Part shown: positions 1-8,826 of the stretch, piece after piece | Layout: each line of letters starts with the position of its first letter | How positions within the stretch are numbered: the stretch's first letter is position 1 | Assembly: GCF_036785885.1 (NCBI RefSeq) | Contig: NC_092330.1 | Location: 20,286,319 to 20,350,318 of the forward strand | Source of the DNA: Coffea arabica | Lineage: Eukaryota > Streptophyta > Magnoliopsida > Gentianales > Rubiaceae | Length of the DNA: 64,000 bases | Direction of reading: 5' to 3' | Made by a program: the position numbers and the translations under genes | The notes under the pieces: model-generated | The model's database searches: none | What the model saw: the letters and a program-made list of their open reading frames with translations, nothing else | What the model was told of the DNA's origin: nothing

Positions 1-494
1 ACGGGTCGGGTCTACACCCGGATCCGGATCGGATCCCTGAAATTTTTGCGGGTATGGGTAGGGATTTAATTCCGTTATCCGGATCCGGATCCGTTTTTTC
101 AAACAAAAAAACGGGTCGGATACGGAATATAGTATTCCGACCCGTATTAGACCCGGATCCGGATATAAATGATTTAATAATTTATAAAAAATATATATTA
201 TCAATATAATTTGATTAGGATGATGTATTTGAGTAAAATCAATTTGATTTATTTTCTTATTTGGTTTTTTCTTTGCATTAGCTAGAAATTTGTTTACAAA
301 TATATCTTTTTCTCTTTTTTGTTAGAAATTATAAATTTTGGCAAATTTGTTCGGGTAGACCCGACCCGGATCCGAGACTCGCCGGGTCCTGATCCGGAAC
401 ATCGAATAAAAGACCCGTCGGGTAAACGGGTCGGCTCCGGGTCCGGGTCCGGAATAATGAATTCCGGCCCGGACCCGGCCCGTTGACACCCCTA
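1..494 (+). mobile_element. hAT-like element copy 0, cut by window start
   Basis: About 11 bp of the left end lie outside the window; otherwise a 505-bp element. H left half, but GTATTAGAC as in D. Confidence 0.88.
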
Positions 495-529
495 GGTGAC
501 CCCCTGGGAAATCCTCGTGTTGCACCCCT
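1..529 (+). pseudogene. Split 5S gene, copy 0 (left part outside window)
   Basis: Only the element (1-494) and the right remnant 495-529 are in the window. G102A present. Confidence 0.9.
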
Positions 530-941
530 CCCTTTTTTGTTTCGAAATCCAAATTTTCCCTTCGTTCTTTATGCTGTAGTAATTTAGCTCCGTCGGAACG
601 ATTGCTTTATATTTTGCTTCTCATCGAAGCATGAAGGCGGATCTGAAGGCGCGAGACAAGTCAGGAACGGTACGGCTGGATCGAAGCCCGGTTCGTCGGT
701 CAAAGTTGTCGGCGCAAATGTATAAGCGCAAGCGTGAAGGATCAATTTCAGGATAATTGAGAGTTGCGCGACGAGGGAAAAAAAAATGGTGCAAATCAAC
801 AAGAAAAAAATGTAAAAGTAAATAAATAAAAGGATGAGGGGAAATTCTTGAATTGACGCTTAAAATGAATTCGGGTCCAGAAAAGCCACACTGCTTCACA
901 GGACGGGGCAGTTTAAAAGAATAAAGCGAAAGGAACATGGC
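530..941 (+). other. Class A spacer leading directly into a split gene
   Basis: All class A marks are present up to the gene, but the gene at 942 is a split one. An uninterrupted gene plus a class B spacer is missing here compared with the normal order. The exchange point lies within the 5' half of the 5S gene or just before it. Confidence 0.85.
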
Positions 942-1087
942 GGGTGCGATCATACCAGCACTAATGCACCGGATCCCATCAGAACTTCGAAGTTAAGCGT
1001 GCTTGGGCGACAGTAGTACTAGGATGGGTGACCCTAGGCCGGTCAACGGGTCGGGTCTACACCCGGATCCGGATCGGATCCCTGAAA

Positions 1088-1092
1088 TTTTT
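1088..1092 (+). terminator. Possible Pol III terminator inside the element (T5)
   Basis: In H elements a T5 run lies 147-151 nt downstream of the split gene's start. In D, D-i and D-e elements it is T6; in D2 it is broken to TTATTG. It would end any transcript begun at the split gene. Inference from known Pol III behaviour. Confidence 0.5.
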
Positions 1093-1138
1093 GCGGGTAT
1101 GGGTAGGGATTTAATTCCGTTATCCGGATCCGGATCCG

Positions 1139-1144
1139 TTTTTT
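1139..1144 (+). terminator. Possible Pol III terminator inside the element (T6)
   Basis: A T6 run conserved in all element subtypes, at nt 198-203 counted from the split gene's start. It is the first strong T-run met in D2 elements. Confidence 0.5.
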
Positions 1145-1155
1145 CAAACAAAAAA

Positions 1156-1190
1156 ACGGGTCGGATACGGAATATAGTATTCCGACCCGT
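1156..1190. repeat. Internal inverted repeat of the element
   Basis: ACGGGTCGGATACGGAATA is followed after TAG by TATTCCGACCCGT. Arms pair over ACGGGTCGGA and AATA with a short bulge. The ACGGGTCGG core also matches the terminal repeat region, as expected of subterminal repeats in hAT elements. Present in all copies, with minor changes at 58.4 and 59.9 kb. Confidence 0.7.
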
Positions 1191-1208
1191 ACTAGACCCG
1201 GATCCGGA

Positions 1209-1396
1209 TATAAATGATTTAATAATTTATAAAAAATATATATTATCAATATAATTTGATTAGGATGATGTATTTGAGTAAAATCAATTTGATTTATTTT
1301 CTTATTTGGTTTTTTCTTTGCATTAGCTAGAAATTAGTTTACAAATATATCTCTTTCTCTTTTTTGTTAGAAATTATAAATTTTGGCAAATTTGTT
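1209..1396. other. AT-rich core of the element
   Basis: About 190 bp of AT-rich sequence between two GC-rich, CCGGATCC-rich ends. No open frame resembling a transposase is present, so the element is non-autonomous. Subtype marks here: GCTAGAAATT and ATCTCTTTCTC in H; GTTAGAAATT and ATTTTTTTCTC in D and most D2. Confidence 0.8.
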
Positions 1397-1574
1397 CGGG
1401 TAGACCCGACCTGGATCCGAGACTCGCCGGGTCCGGATCCGGAACACCGAATAAAAGACCCGTCGGGTAAACGGGTCGGCTCCAGGTCCGGGTCCGGAAT
1501 AATGAATTCCGGCCCGGACCCGGCCCGTTGACACCCCTAGGTGACCCCCTGGGAAATCCTCGTGTTGCACCCCT

Positions 1575-1986
1575 CCCTTTTTTGTTTCGAAATCCAAATT
1601 TTCCCTTCGTTCTTTATGCTGTAGTAATTTAGCTCCGTCGGAACGATTGCTTTATATTTTGCTTCTCATCGAAGCATGAAGGCGGATCTGAAGGCGCGAG
1701 ACAAGTCAGGAACGGTACGGCTGGATCGAAGCCCGGATCGTCGGTCAAAGTTGTCGGCGCAAATGTATACGCGCAAGCGTGAAGGATCAATTTCAGGATA
1801 ATTGAGAGTTGCGCGACGAGGGAAAAAAAAATGGTGCAAATCAACAAGAAAAAAATGTAAAAGTAAATAAATAAAAGGATGAGGGGAAATTCTTGAATTG
1901 ACGCTTAAAATGAATTCGGGTCCAGAAAAGCCACACTGCTTCACAGGACGGGGCAGTTTAAAAGAATAAAGCGAAAGGAACATGGC
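1575..1986 (+). other. Class A intergenic spacer (reference copy)
   Basis: This spacer normally runs from a split gene to an uninterrupted gene. Class A marks are AATGGTGCAAATCAAC, ATGTAAAAG, GAGGGGAAATTCTTG, TTAAAATG and CCACACTGC...GGACGGGGC. It opens with the T6 terminator and closes with the 5S upstream promoter elements. It holds no gene: the short reading frames here are artefacts of a conserved repeat and lack any recognisable domain. Confidence 0.9.
1957..1986 (+). promoter_or_regulatory. 5S upstream promoter elements (reference copy)
   Basis: A TATA-like TTTAAAAG lies at -30 to -23 and a C at -1, as in plant 5S genes; a GC dinucleotide lies at -16/-15, near the GC element known at about -12. 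The same block precedes both uninterrupted and split genes. Copies at 3562 and 11447 have TGTAAAAG. G at -16 is changed to A before genes at 45076, 49272, 55575, 60777 and before split genes at 45607, 49803, 56106, 61308. Confidence 0.75.
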
Positions 1987-2106
1987 GGGTGCGATCATAC
2001 CAGCACTAATGCACCGGATCCCATCAGAACTCCGATGTTAAGCGTGCTTGGGCGAGAGTAGTACTAGGATGGGTGACCCCCTGGGAAGTCCTCGTGTTGC
2101 ACCCCT
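1987..2106 (+). rRNA. 5S rRNA: 5S rRNA gene, uninterrupted copy 1 (reference)
   Basis: The gene gives the 120-nt RNA of the large ribosomal subunit. Ends GGGTGC and GCACCC pair to form helix I. The body has the plant 5S signatures ATACCAGCACTAATGCACCGG, GGATCCCATCAGAACTCCG, GTTAAGCGTGCTTGGGCGAG and GGATGGGTGACC. Length, upstream TTTAAAAG, C at -1 and T6 after the gene all fit a Pol III 5S gene. The 3' end could be one nucleotide shorter. This copy has A50T next to the A box (GATGTTAAG), seen in no other copy. Expression of single copies cannot be told from sequence. Confidence 0.96.
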
Positions 2107-2516
2107 CCCTTTTTTGTTTCGAAATCCAAATTTCCCCTTCGTTCTTTATGCTGTAGTAATTTAGCTCCGTCGGAACGATTGCTTGATATTTTGCTTCTCA
2201 TCGAAGCATGAAGGCGGATCTGAAGGCGCGAGACAAGTCAGGAACGGTACGGCTGGATCGAAGCCCGGATCGTCGGTCAAAGTTGTCGGCGCAAATGTAT
2301 AAGCGCAAGCGTGAAGGATCAATTTCAGGATAATTGAGAGTTGTGCGACGAGGGAAAAAAAAGGTGCAAAGCAACAAGAAAAAAATATAAAAGTAAATAA
2401 ATAAAAGGATGAGAGGAAATTCATGAATTGACGCTTAGAATGAATTCGGGTCCAGAAAAGCCAAACTGCTTCACAGGACGTGGCAGTTTAAAAGAATAAA
2501 GCGAAAGGAACATGGC
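2107..2516 (+). other. Class B intergenic spacer (reference copy)
   Basis: This spacer normally runs from an uninterrupted gene to a split gene. It aligns along its length with class A but carries AAGGTGCAAAGCAAC, ATATAAAAG, GAGAGGAAATTCATG, TTAGAATG and CCAAACTGC...GGACGTGGC. Fixed differences between the two classes show that they are inherited by position in the dimer. No gene seen. Confidence 0.9.
2110..2115 (+). terminator. Pol III T6 terminator after uninterrupted 5S gene
   Basis: A run of six T follows the gene by 3 nt (CCC then TTTTTT). The same run follows every gene and every right remnant in the array. Confidence 0.85.
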
Positions 2517-3149
2517 GAGTGCGATCATACCAGCACTAATGCACCGGATCCCATCAGAACTTCGAAGTTAAGCGTGCTTGGGCGACAGTAGTACTAGGAT
2601 GGGTGACCCTAGGCCGGTCAACGGGTCGGGTCTACACCCGGATCCGGATCGGATCCCTGAAATTTTTGCGGGTATGGGTAGGGATTTAATTCCGTTATCC
2701 GGATCCGGATCCGTTTTTTCAAACAAAAAAACGGGTCGGATACGGAATATAGTATTCCGACCCGTACTAGACCCGGATCCGGATATAAATGATTTAATAA
2801 TTTATAAAAAATATATATTATCAATATAATTTGATTAGGATGATGTATTTGAGTAAAATCAATTTGATTTATTTTCTTATTTGGTTTTTTCTTTGCATTA
2901 GCTAGAAATTAGTTTACAAATATATCACTTTCTCTTTTTTGTTAGAAATTATAAATTTTGGCAAATTTGTTCGGGTAGACCCGACCCGGATCCGAGACTC
3001 GCCGGGTCCGGATCCGGAACACCGAATAAAAGACCCGTCGGGTAAACGGGTCGGCTCCGGGTCCGGGTCCGGAATAATGAATTCCGGCCCGGACCCGGCC
3101 CGTTGACACCCCTAGGTGACCCCCTGGGAAATCCTCGTGTTGCACCCCT
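2517..3149 (+). pseudogene. Split 5S gene, copy 2
   Basis: Left 2517-2609, right 3115-3149. Type H. G2A at the 5' end (GAGTGCG), seen only here. Confidence 0.94.
2610..3114 (+). mobile_element. hAT-like element copy 2
   Basis: 505 bp, type H. ATCACTTTC in place of ATCTCTTTC in the core. Confidence 0.9.
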
Positions 3150-3561
3150 CCCTTTTTTGTTTCGAAATCCAAATTTTCCCTTCGTTCTTTATGCTGTAGT
3201 AATTTAGCTCCGTCGGAACGATTGCTTTATATTTTGCTTCTCATCGAAGCATGAAGGCGGATCTGAAGGCGCGAGACAAGTCAGGAACGGTACGGCTGGA
3301 TCGAAGCCCGGATCGTCGGTCAAAGTTGTCGGCGCAAATGTATACGCGCAAGCGTGAAGGATCAATTTCAGGATAATTGAGAGTTGCGCGACGAGGGAAA
3401 AAAAAATGGTGCAAATCAACAAGAAAAAAATGTAAAAGTAAATAAATAAAAGGATGAGGGGAAATTCTTGAATTGACGCTTAAAATGAATTCGGGTCCAG
3501 AAAAGCCACACTGCTTCACAGGACGGGGCAGTGTAAAAGAATAAAGCAAAAGGAACATGGC

Positions 3562-3681
3562 GGGTGCGATCATACCAGCACTAATGCACCGGATCCCATC
3601 AGAACTCCGAAGTTAAGCGTGCTTGGGCGAGAGTAGTACTAGGATGGGTGACCCCCTGGGAAGTCCTCGTGTTGCACCCCT
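3562..3681 (+). rRNA. 5S rRNA: 5S rRNA gene, uninterrupted copy 2
   Basis: 120 nt, array consensus. Upstream block differs: TGTAAAAG in place of TTTAAAAG, and GCAAAAGG in place of GCGAAAGG. Shared with the copy at 11447. Confidence 0.97.
3611..3655 (+). promoter_or_regulatory. 5S internal control region, nt 50-94 (reference copy)
   Basis: The intragenic promoter bound by TFIIIA in eukaryotic 5S genes. A box AGTTAAGCGTGC is at nt 50-61, the intermediate element GCGAGAG at nt 66-72, and box C GGATGGGTGACC at nt 81-92. The transposon insertion point, after nt 93, falls directly behind box C, and the duplicated target keeps box C whole on the left side of the element. Confidence 0.8.
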
Positions 3682-4091
3682 CCCTTTTTTGTTTCGAAAT
3701 CCAAATTTCCCCTTCGTTCTTTATGCTGTAGTAATTTAGCTCCGTCGGAACGATTGCTTGATATTTTGCTTCTCATCGAAGCATGAAGGCGGATCTGAAG
3801 GCGCGAGACAAGTCAGGAACGGTACGGCTGGATCGAAGCCCGGATCGTCGGTCAAAGTTGTCGGCGCAAATGTATAAGCGCAAGCGTGAAGGATCAATTT
3901 CAGGATAATTGAGAGTTGTGCGACGAGGGAAAAAAAAGGTGCAAAGCAACAAGAAAAAAATATAAAAGTAAATAAATAAAAGGATGAGAGGAAATTCATG
4001 AATTGACGCTTAGAATGAATTCGGGTCCAGAAAAGCCAAACTGCTTCACAGGACGTGGCAGTTTAAAAGAATAAAGCGAAAGGAACATGGC

Positions 4092-4724
4092 GGGTGCGAT
4101 CATACCAGCACTAATGCACCGGATCCCATCAGAACTTCGAAGTTAAGCGTGCTTGGGCGACAGTAGTACTAGGATGGGTGACCCTAGGCCGGTCAACGGG
4201 TCGGGTCTACACCCGGATCCGGATCGGATCCCTGAAATTTTTGCGGGTATGGGTAGGGATTTAATTCCGTTATCCGGATCCGGATCCGTTTTTTCAAACA
4301 AAAAAACGGGTCGGATACGGAATATAGTATTCCGACCCGTACTAGACCCGGATCCGGATATAAATGATTTAATAATTTATAAAAAATATATATTATCAAT
4401 ATAATTTGATTAGGATGATGTATTTGAGTAAAATCAATTTGATTTATTTTCTTATTTGGTTTTTTCTTTGCATTAGCTAGAAATTAGTTTACAAATATAT
4501 CTCTTTCTCTTTTTTGTTAGAAATTATAAATTTTGGCAAATTTGTTCGGGTAGACCCGACCCGGATCCGAGACTCGCCGGGTCCGGATCCGGAACACCGA
4601 ATAAAAGACCCGTCGGGTAAACGGGTCGGCTCCGGGTCCTGGTCCGGAATAATGAATTCCGGCCCGGACCCGGCCCGTTGACACCCCTAGGTGACCCCCT
4701 GGGAAATCCTCGTGTTGCACCCCT
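4092..4724 (+). pseudogene. Split 5S gene, copy 3
   Basis: Left 4092-4184, right 4690-4724. Type H. Confidence 0.94.
4185..4689 (+). mobile_element. hAT-like element copy 3
   Basis: 505 bp, type H. GGGTCCTGGTCC near the right end, also in copy 10. Confidence 0.9.
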
Positions 4725-5135
4725 CCCTTTTTTGTTTCGAAATCCAAATTTTCCCTTCGTTCTTTATGCTGTAGTAATTTAGCTCCGTCGGAACGATTGC
4801 TTTATATTTTGCTTCTCATCGAAGCATGAAGGCGGATCTGAAGGCGCGAGACAAGTCAGGAACGGTACGGCTGGATCGAAGCCCGGATCGTCGGTCAAAG
4901 TTGTCGGCGCAAATGTATAAGCGCAAGCGTGAAGGATCAATTTCAGGATAATTGAGAGTTGCGCGACGAGGGAAAAAAAATGGTGCAAATCAACAAGAAA
5001 AAAATGTAAAAGTAAATAAATAAAAGGATGAGGGGAAATTCTTGAATTGACGCTTAAAATGAATTCGGGTCCAGAAAAGCCACACTGCTTCACAGGACGG
5101 GGCAGTTTAAAAGAATAAAGCGAAAGGAACATGGC

Positions 5136-5255
5136 GGGTGCGATCATACCAGCACTAATGCACCGGATCCCATCAGAACTCCGAAGTTAAGCGTGCTTGG
5201 GCGAGAGTAGTACTAGGATGGGTGACCCCCTGGGAAGTCCTCGTGTTGCACCCCT
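5136..5255 (+). rRNA. 5S rRNA: 5S rRNA gene, uninterrupted copy 3
   Basis: 120 nt, array consensus with normal upstream elements. The preceding class A spacer lacks one A in its A-run. Confidence 0.97.
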
Positions 5256-5758
5256 CCCTTTTTTGTTTCGAAATCCAAATTTCCCCTTCGTTCTTTATGC
5301 TGTAGTAATTTAGCTCCGTCGGAACGATTGCTTGATATTTTTCTTCTCATCGAAGCATGAAGGCGGATCTGAAGGCGCGAGACAAGTCAGGAACGGTACG
5401 GCTGGATCGAAGCCCGGATCGTCGGTCAAAGTTGTCGGCGCAAATGTATAAGCGCAAGCGTGTAGGATCAATTTCAGGATAATTGAGAGTTGTGCGACGA
5501 GGGAAAAAAAAGGTGCAAAGCAACAAGAAAAAAATATAAAAGTAAATAAATAAAAGGATGAGAGGAAATTCATGAATTGACGCTTAGAATGAATTCGGGT
5601 CCAGAAAAGCCAAACTGCTTCACAGGACGTGGCAGTTTAAAAGAATAAAGCGAAAGGAACATGGCGGGTGCGATCATACCAGCACTAATGCACCGGATCC
5701 CATCAGAACTTCGAAGTTAAGCGTGCTTGGGCGACAGTAGTACTAGGATGGGTGACCC

Positions 5759-6274
5759 TAGGCCGGTCAACGGGTCGGGTCTACACCCGGATCCGGATCG
5801 GATCCCTGAAATTTTTGCGGGTATGGGTAGGGATTTAATTCCGTTATCCGGATCCGGATCCGTTTTTTCAAACAAAAAAACGGGTCGGATACGGAATATA
5901 GTATTCCGACCCGTACTAGACCCGGATCCGGATATAAATGATTTAATAATTTATAAAAAATATATATTATCAATATAATTTGATTAGGATGATGTATTTG
6001 AGTAAAATCAATTTGATTTATTTTCTTATTTGGTTTTTTCTTTGCATTAGTTAGAAATTAGTTTACAAATATATTTTTTTCTCTTTTTTGTTAGAAATTA
6101 TAAATTTTGGCAAATTTGTTCGGGTAGACCCGACCCGGATCCGAGACTCGCCGGGTCCGGATCCAGAACACAGAATAAAAGACCCGTCGGGTAAACGGGT
6201 CGGATCCGGCTCCGGGTCCGGAATAATGAATTCCGGCCCGGACCCGGCCCGGACCCGGCCCGTTGACACCCCTA
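5759..6274 (+). mobile_element. hAT-like element copy 4, H/D chimera
   Basis: 516 bp with the 11-bp duplication. H marks to about 5916 (GTACTAGAC), D marks from 6051 (GTTAGAAATT) on. Confidence 0.9.
6240..6261. repeat. 11-bp tandem duplication in the element right end
   Basis: GGACCCGGCCC occurs twice in a row (6240-6250, 6251-6261). It makes elements of 516 bp instead of 505 bp. Also in the elements starting at 12070, 16806 and 18392. Confidence 0.9.
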
Positions 6275-6721
6275 GGTGACCCCCTGGGAAATCCTCGTGT
6301 TGCACCCCTCCCTTTTTTGTTTCGAAATCCAAATTTCCCCTTCGTTCTTTATGCTGTAGTAATTTAGCTCCGTCGGAACGATTGCTTTATATTTTGCTTC
6401 TCATCGAAGCATGAAGGCGGATCTGAAGGCGCGAGACAAGTCAGGAACGGTACGGCTGGATCGAAGCCCGGATCGTCGGTCAAAGTTGTCGGCGCAAAAT
6501 TATAAGTGCAAGCGTGAAGGATCAATTTCAGGATAATTGAGAGTTGCGCGACGAGGGAAAAAAAAATGGTGCAAATCAACAAGAAAAAAATGTAAAAGTA
6601 AATAAATAAAAGGATGAGGGGAAATTCTTGAATTGACGCTTAAAATGAATTCGGGTCCAGAAAAGCCACACTGCTTCACAGGACGGGGCAGTTTAAAAGA
6701 ATAAAGCGAAAGGAACATGGC

Positions 6722-6841
6722 GGGTGCGATCATACCAGCACTAATGCACCGGATCCCATCAGAACTCCGAAGTTAAGCGTGCTTGGGCGAGAGTAGTACT
6801 AGGATGGGTGACCCCCTGGGAAGTCCTCGTGTTGCACCCCT
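6722..6841 (+). rRNA. 5S rRNA: 5S rRNA gene, uninterrupted copy 4
   Basis: 120 nt, array consensus. Confidence 0.97.
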
Positions 6842-7251
6842 CCCTTTTTTGTTTCGAAATCCAAATTTCCCCTTCGTTCTTTATGCTGTAGTAATTTAGC
6901 TCCGTCGGAACGATTGCTTTATATTTTGCTTCTTATCGAAGCATGAAGGCGGATCTGAAGGCGCGAGACAAGTCAGGAACGGTACGGCTGGATCGAAGCC
7001 CGGATCGTCGGTCAAAGTTGTCGGCGCAAATGTATAAGCGCAAGCGTGAAGGATCAATTTCAGGATAATTGAGAGTTGTGCGACGAGGGAAAAAAAAGGT
7101 GCAAAGCAACAAGAAAAAAATATAAAAGTAAATAAATAAAAGGATGAGAGGAAATTCATGAATTGACGCTTAGAATGAATTCGGGTCCAGAAAAGCCAAA
7201 CTGCTTCACAGGACGTGGCAGTTTAAAAGAATAAAGCGAAAGGAACATGGC

Positions 7252-7884
7252 GGGTGCGATCATACCAGCACTAATGCACCGGATCCCATCAGAACTTCGA
7301 AGTTAAGCGTGCTTGGGCGACAGTAGTACTAGGATGGGTGACCCTAGGCCGGTCAACGGGTCGGGTCTACACCCGGATCCGGATCGGATCCCTGAAATTT
7401 TTGCTGGTATGGGTAGGGATTTAATTCCGTTATCCGAATCCGGATCCGTTTTTTCAAACAAAAAAACGGGTCGGATACGGAATATAGTATTCCGACCCGT
7501 ACTAGACTCGGATCCGGATATAAATGATTTAATAATTTATAAAAAATATATAATATCAATATAATTTGATTAGGATGATGTATTTGAGTAAAATCAATTT
7601 GATTTATTTTCTTATTTGGTTTTTTCTTTGCATTAGCTAGAAATTAGTTTACAAATATATCTCTTTCTCTTTTTTGTTAGAAATTATAAATTTTGGCAAA
7701 TTTGTTCGGGTAGACCCGACCCGGATCCGAGACTCGCCGGGTCCGGATCCGGAACACGGAATAAAAGACCCGTCGGGTAAACGGGTCGGCTCCGGGTCCG
7801 GGTCCGGAATAATGAATTTCGGCCCGGACCCGGCCCGTTGACACCCCTAGGTGACCCCCTGGGAAATCCTCGTGTTGCACCCCT
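7252..7884 (+). pseudogene. Split 5S gene, copy 5
   Basis: Left 7252-7344, right 7850-7884. Type H. Confidence 0.94.
7345..7849 (+). mobile_element. hAT-like element copy 5
   Basis: 505 bp, type H with TTGCTGGTAT and TATCCGAATCC, shared with copy 9 only. Confidence 0.9.
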
Positions 7885-8296
7885 CCCTTTTTTGTTTCGA
7901 AATCCAAATTTTCCCTTCGTTCTTTATGCTGTAGTAATTTAGCTCCGTCGGAACGATTGCTTTATATTTTGCTTCTCATCGAAGCATGAAGGCGGATCTG
8001 AAGGCGCGAGACAAGTCAGGAACGGTACGGCTGGATCGAAGCCCGGTTCGTCGGTCAAAGTTGTCGGCGCAAATGTATAAGCGCAAGCGTGAAGGATCAA
8101 TTTCAGGATAATTGAGAGTTGCGCGACGAGGGAAAAAAAAATGGTGCAAATCAACAAGAAAAAAATGTAAAAGTAAATAAATAAAAGGATGAGGGGAAAT
8201 TCTTGAATTGACGCTTAAAATGAATTCGGGTCCAGAAAAGCCACACTGCTTCACAGGACGGGGCAGTTTAAAAGAATAAAGCGAAAGGAACATGGC

Positions 8297-8416
8297 GGGT
8301 GCGATCATACCAGCACTAATGCACCGGATCCCATCAGAACTCCGAAGTTAAGCGTGCTTGGGCGAGAGTAGTACTAGGATGGGTGACCCCCTGGGAAGTC
8401 CTCGTGTTGCACCCCT
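8297..8416 (+). rRNA. 5S rRNA: 5S rRNA gene, uninterrupted copy 5
   Basis: 120 nt, array consensus. Has a counterpart 6311 bp downstream. Confidence 0.97.
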
Positions 8417-8826
8417 CCCTTTTTTGTTTCGAAATCCAAATTTCCCCTTCGTTCTTTATGCTGTAGTAATTTAGCTCCGTCGGAACGATTGCTTTATATT
8501 TTGCTTCTCATCGAAGCATGAAGGCGGATCTGAAGGCGCGAGACAAGTCAGGAACGGTACGGCTGGATCGAAGCCCGGATCGTCGGTCAAAGTTGTCGGC
8601 GCAAATGTATAAGCGCAAGCGTGAAGGATCAATTTCAGGATAATTGAGAGTTGTGCGACGAGGGAAAAAAAAGGTGCAAAGCAACAAGAAAAAAATATAA
8701 AAGTAAATAAATAAAAGGATGAGAGGAAATTCATGAATTGACGCTTAGAATGAATTCGGGTCCAGAAAAGCCAAACTGCTTCACAGGACGTGGCAGTTTA
8801 AAAGAATAAAGCGAAAGGAACATGGC

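Larger units (their letters stand above)
1035..1539 (+). mobile_element. Non-autonomous hAT-like (MITE-like) element copy 1 (reference, type H)
   Basis: 505 bp, flanked by exact 8-bp repeats GGTGACCC (1027-1034 and 1540-1547). Left end TAGGCCGGTCAACGGG; right end reads TAGGGGTGTCAACGGG on the reverse strand, so terminal inverted repeats are imperfect but clear. 8-bp target duplications and YAGGG-type ends are the marks of the hAT superfamily. Inside: CCGGATCC-rich subterminal regions, an imperfect inverted repeat and an AT-rich core; no transposase frame. Movement would need a transposase from elsewhere. Orientation is arbitrary. Confidence 0.9.
942..1574 (+). pseudogene. 5S rRNA gene split by hAT-like element, copy 1 (reference)
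   Basis: The left part 942-1034 is 5S nt 1-93. The element is 1035-1539. The right part 1540-1574 starts with the second copy of GGTGACCC and runs to nt 120. Removing the element and one target copy gives back a 120-nt gene, so this is a clean insertion. Differences from uninterrupted genes: C46T, G70C in the intermediate element and G102A. Upstream elements and box C are kept. It cannot give normal 5S rRNA; a chimeric transcript is possible. Confidence 0.95.
1035..2609 (+). repeat. Representative higher-order repeat unit, 1575 bp
   Basis: One full period measured from element start to next element start. In order: element 1035-1539, right remnant of the split 5S gene 1540-1574, class A spacer 1575-1986, uninterrupted 5S gene 1987-2106, class B spacer 2107-2516, left part of the next split gene 2517-2609. 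The two spacer classes differ at fixed positions, so the dimer, not the single 5S unit, is the unit that was amplified. Confidence 0.95.
5666..6309 (+). pseudogene. Split 5S gene, copy 4
   Basis: Left 5666-5758 with H marks (C46T, G70C), right 6275-6309. The element inside is an H/D chimera. Confidence 0.94.

Noticed and set aside
45-130. Telomere-like or microsatellite tract from GGGTA and CCGGATCC runs
   Set aside because: Only two or three copies per element, within a defined transposon end; no long tandem run.
322-552. Recurrent reading frames of 63-122 codons on both strands, in every repeat unit
   Set aside because: They lie in 5S genes, spacers or element ends, overlap each other on both strands, often begin at TTG, and change with each indel. 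They show no domain. Their conservation comes from the repeat, not from coding.
1035-1539. Element as a spliceosomal or self-splicing intron of the 5S gene
   Set aside because: Ends are TAGG...CCTA inverted repeats with an 8-bp direct repeat outside. No GT-AG ends or group I/II features seen, and Pol III genes are not spliced this way.
1035-1539. Cassandra-type or other LTR retroelement, or a 5S-derived SINE
   Set aside because: No long direct terminal repeats, no primer-binding site, no A-rich 3' tail. The 5S sequence belongs to the host gene, with the element inside it.
1035-1539. CACTA, Mutator or Tc1/Mariner assignment
   Set aside because: Target duplication is 8 bp (not 3, 9 or TA) and ends are TAGG-type rather than CACTA.
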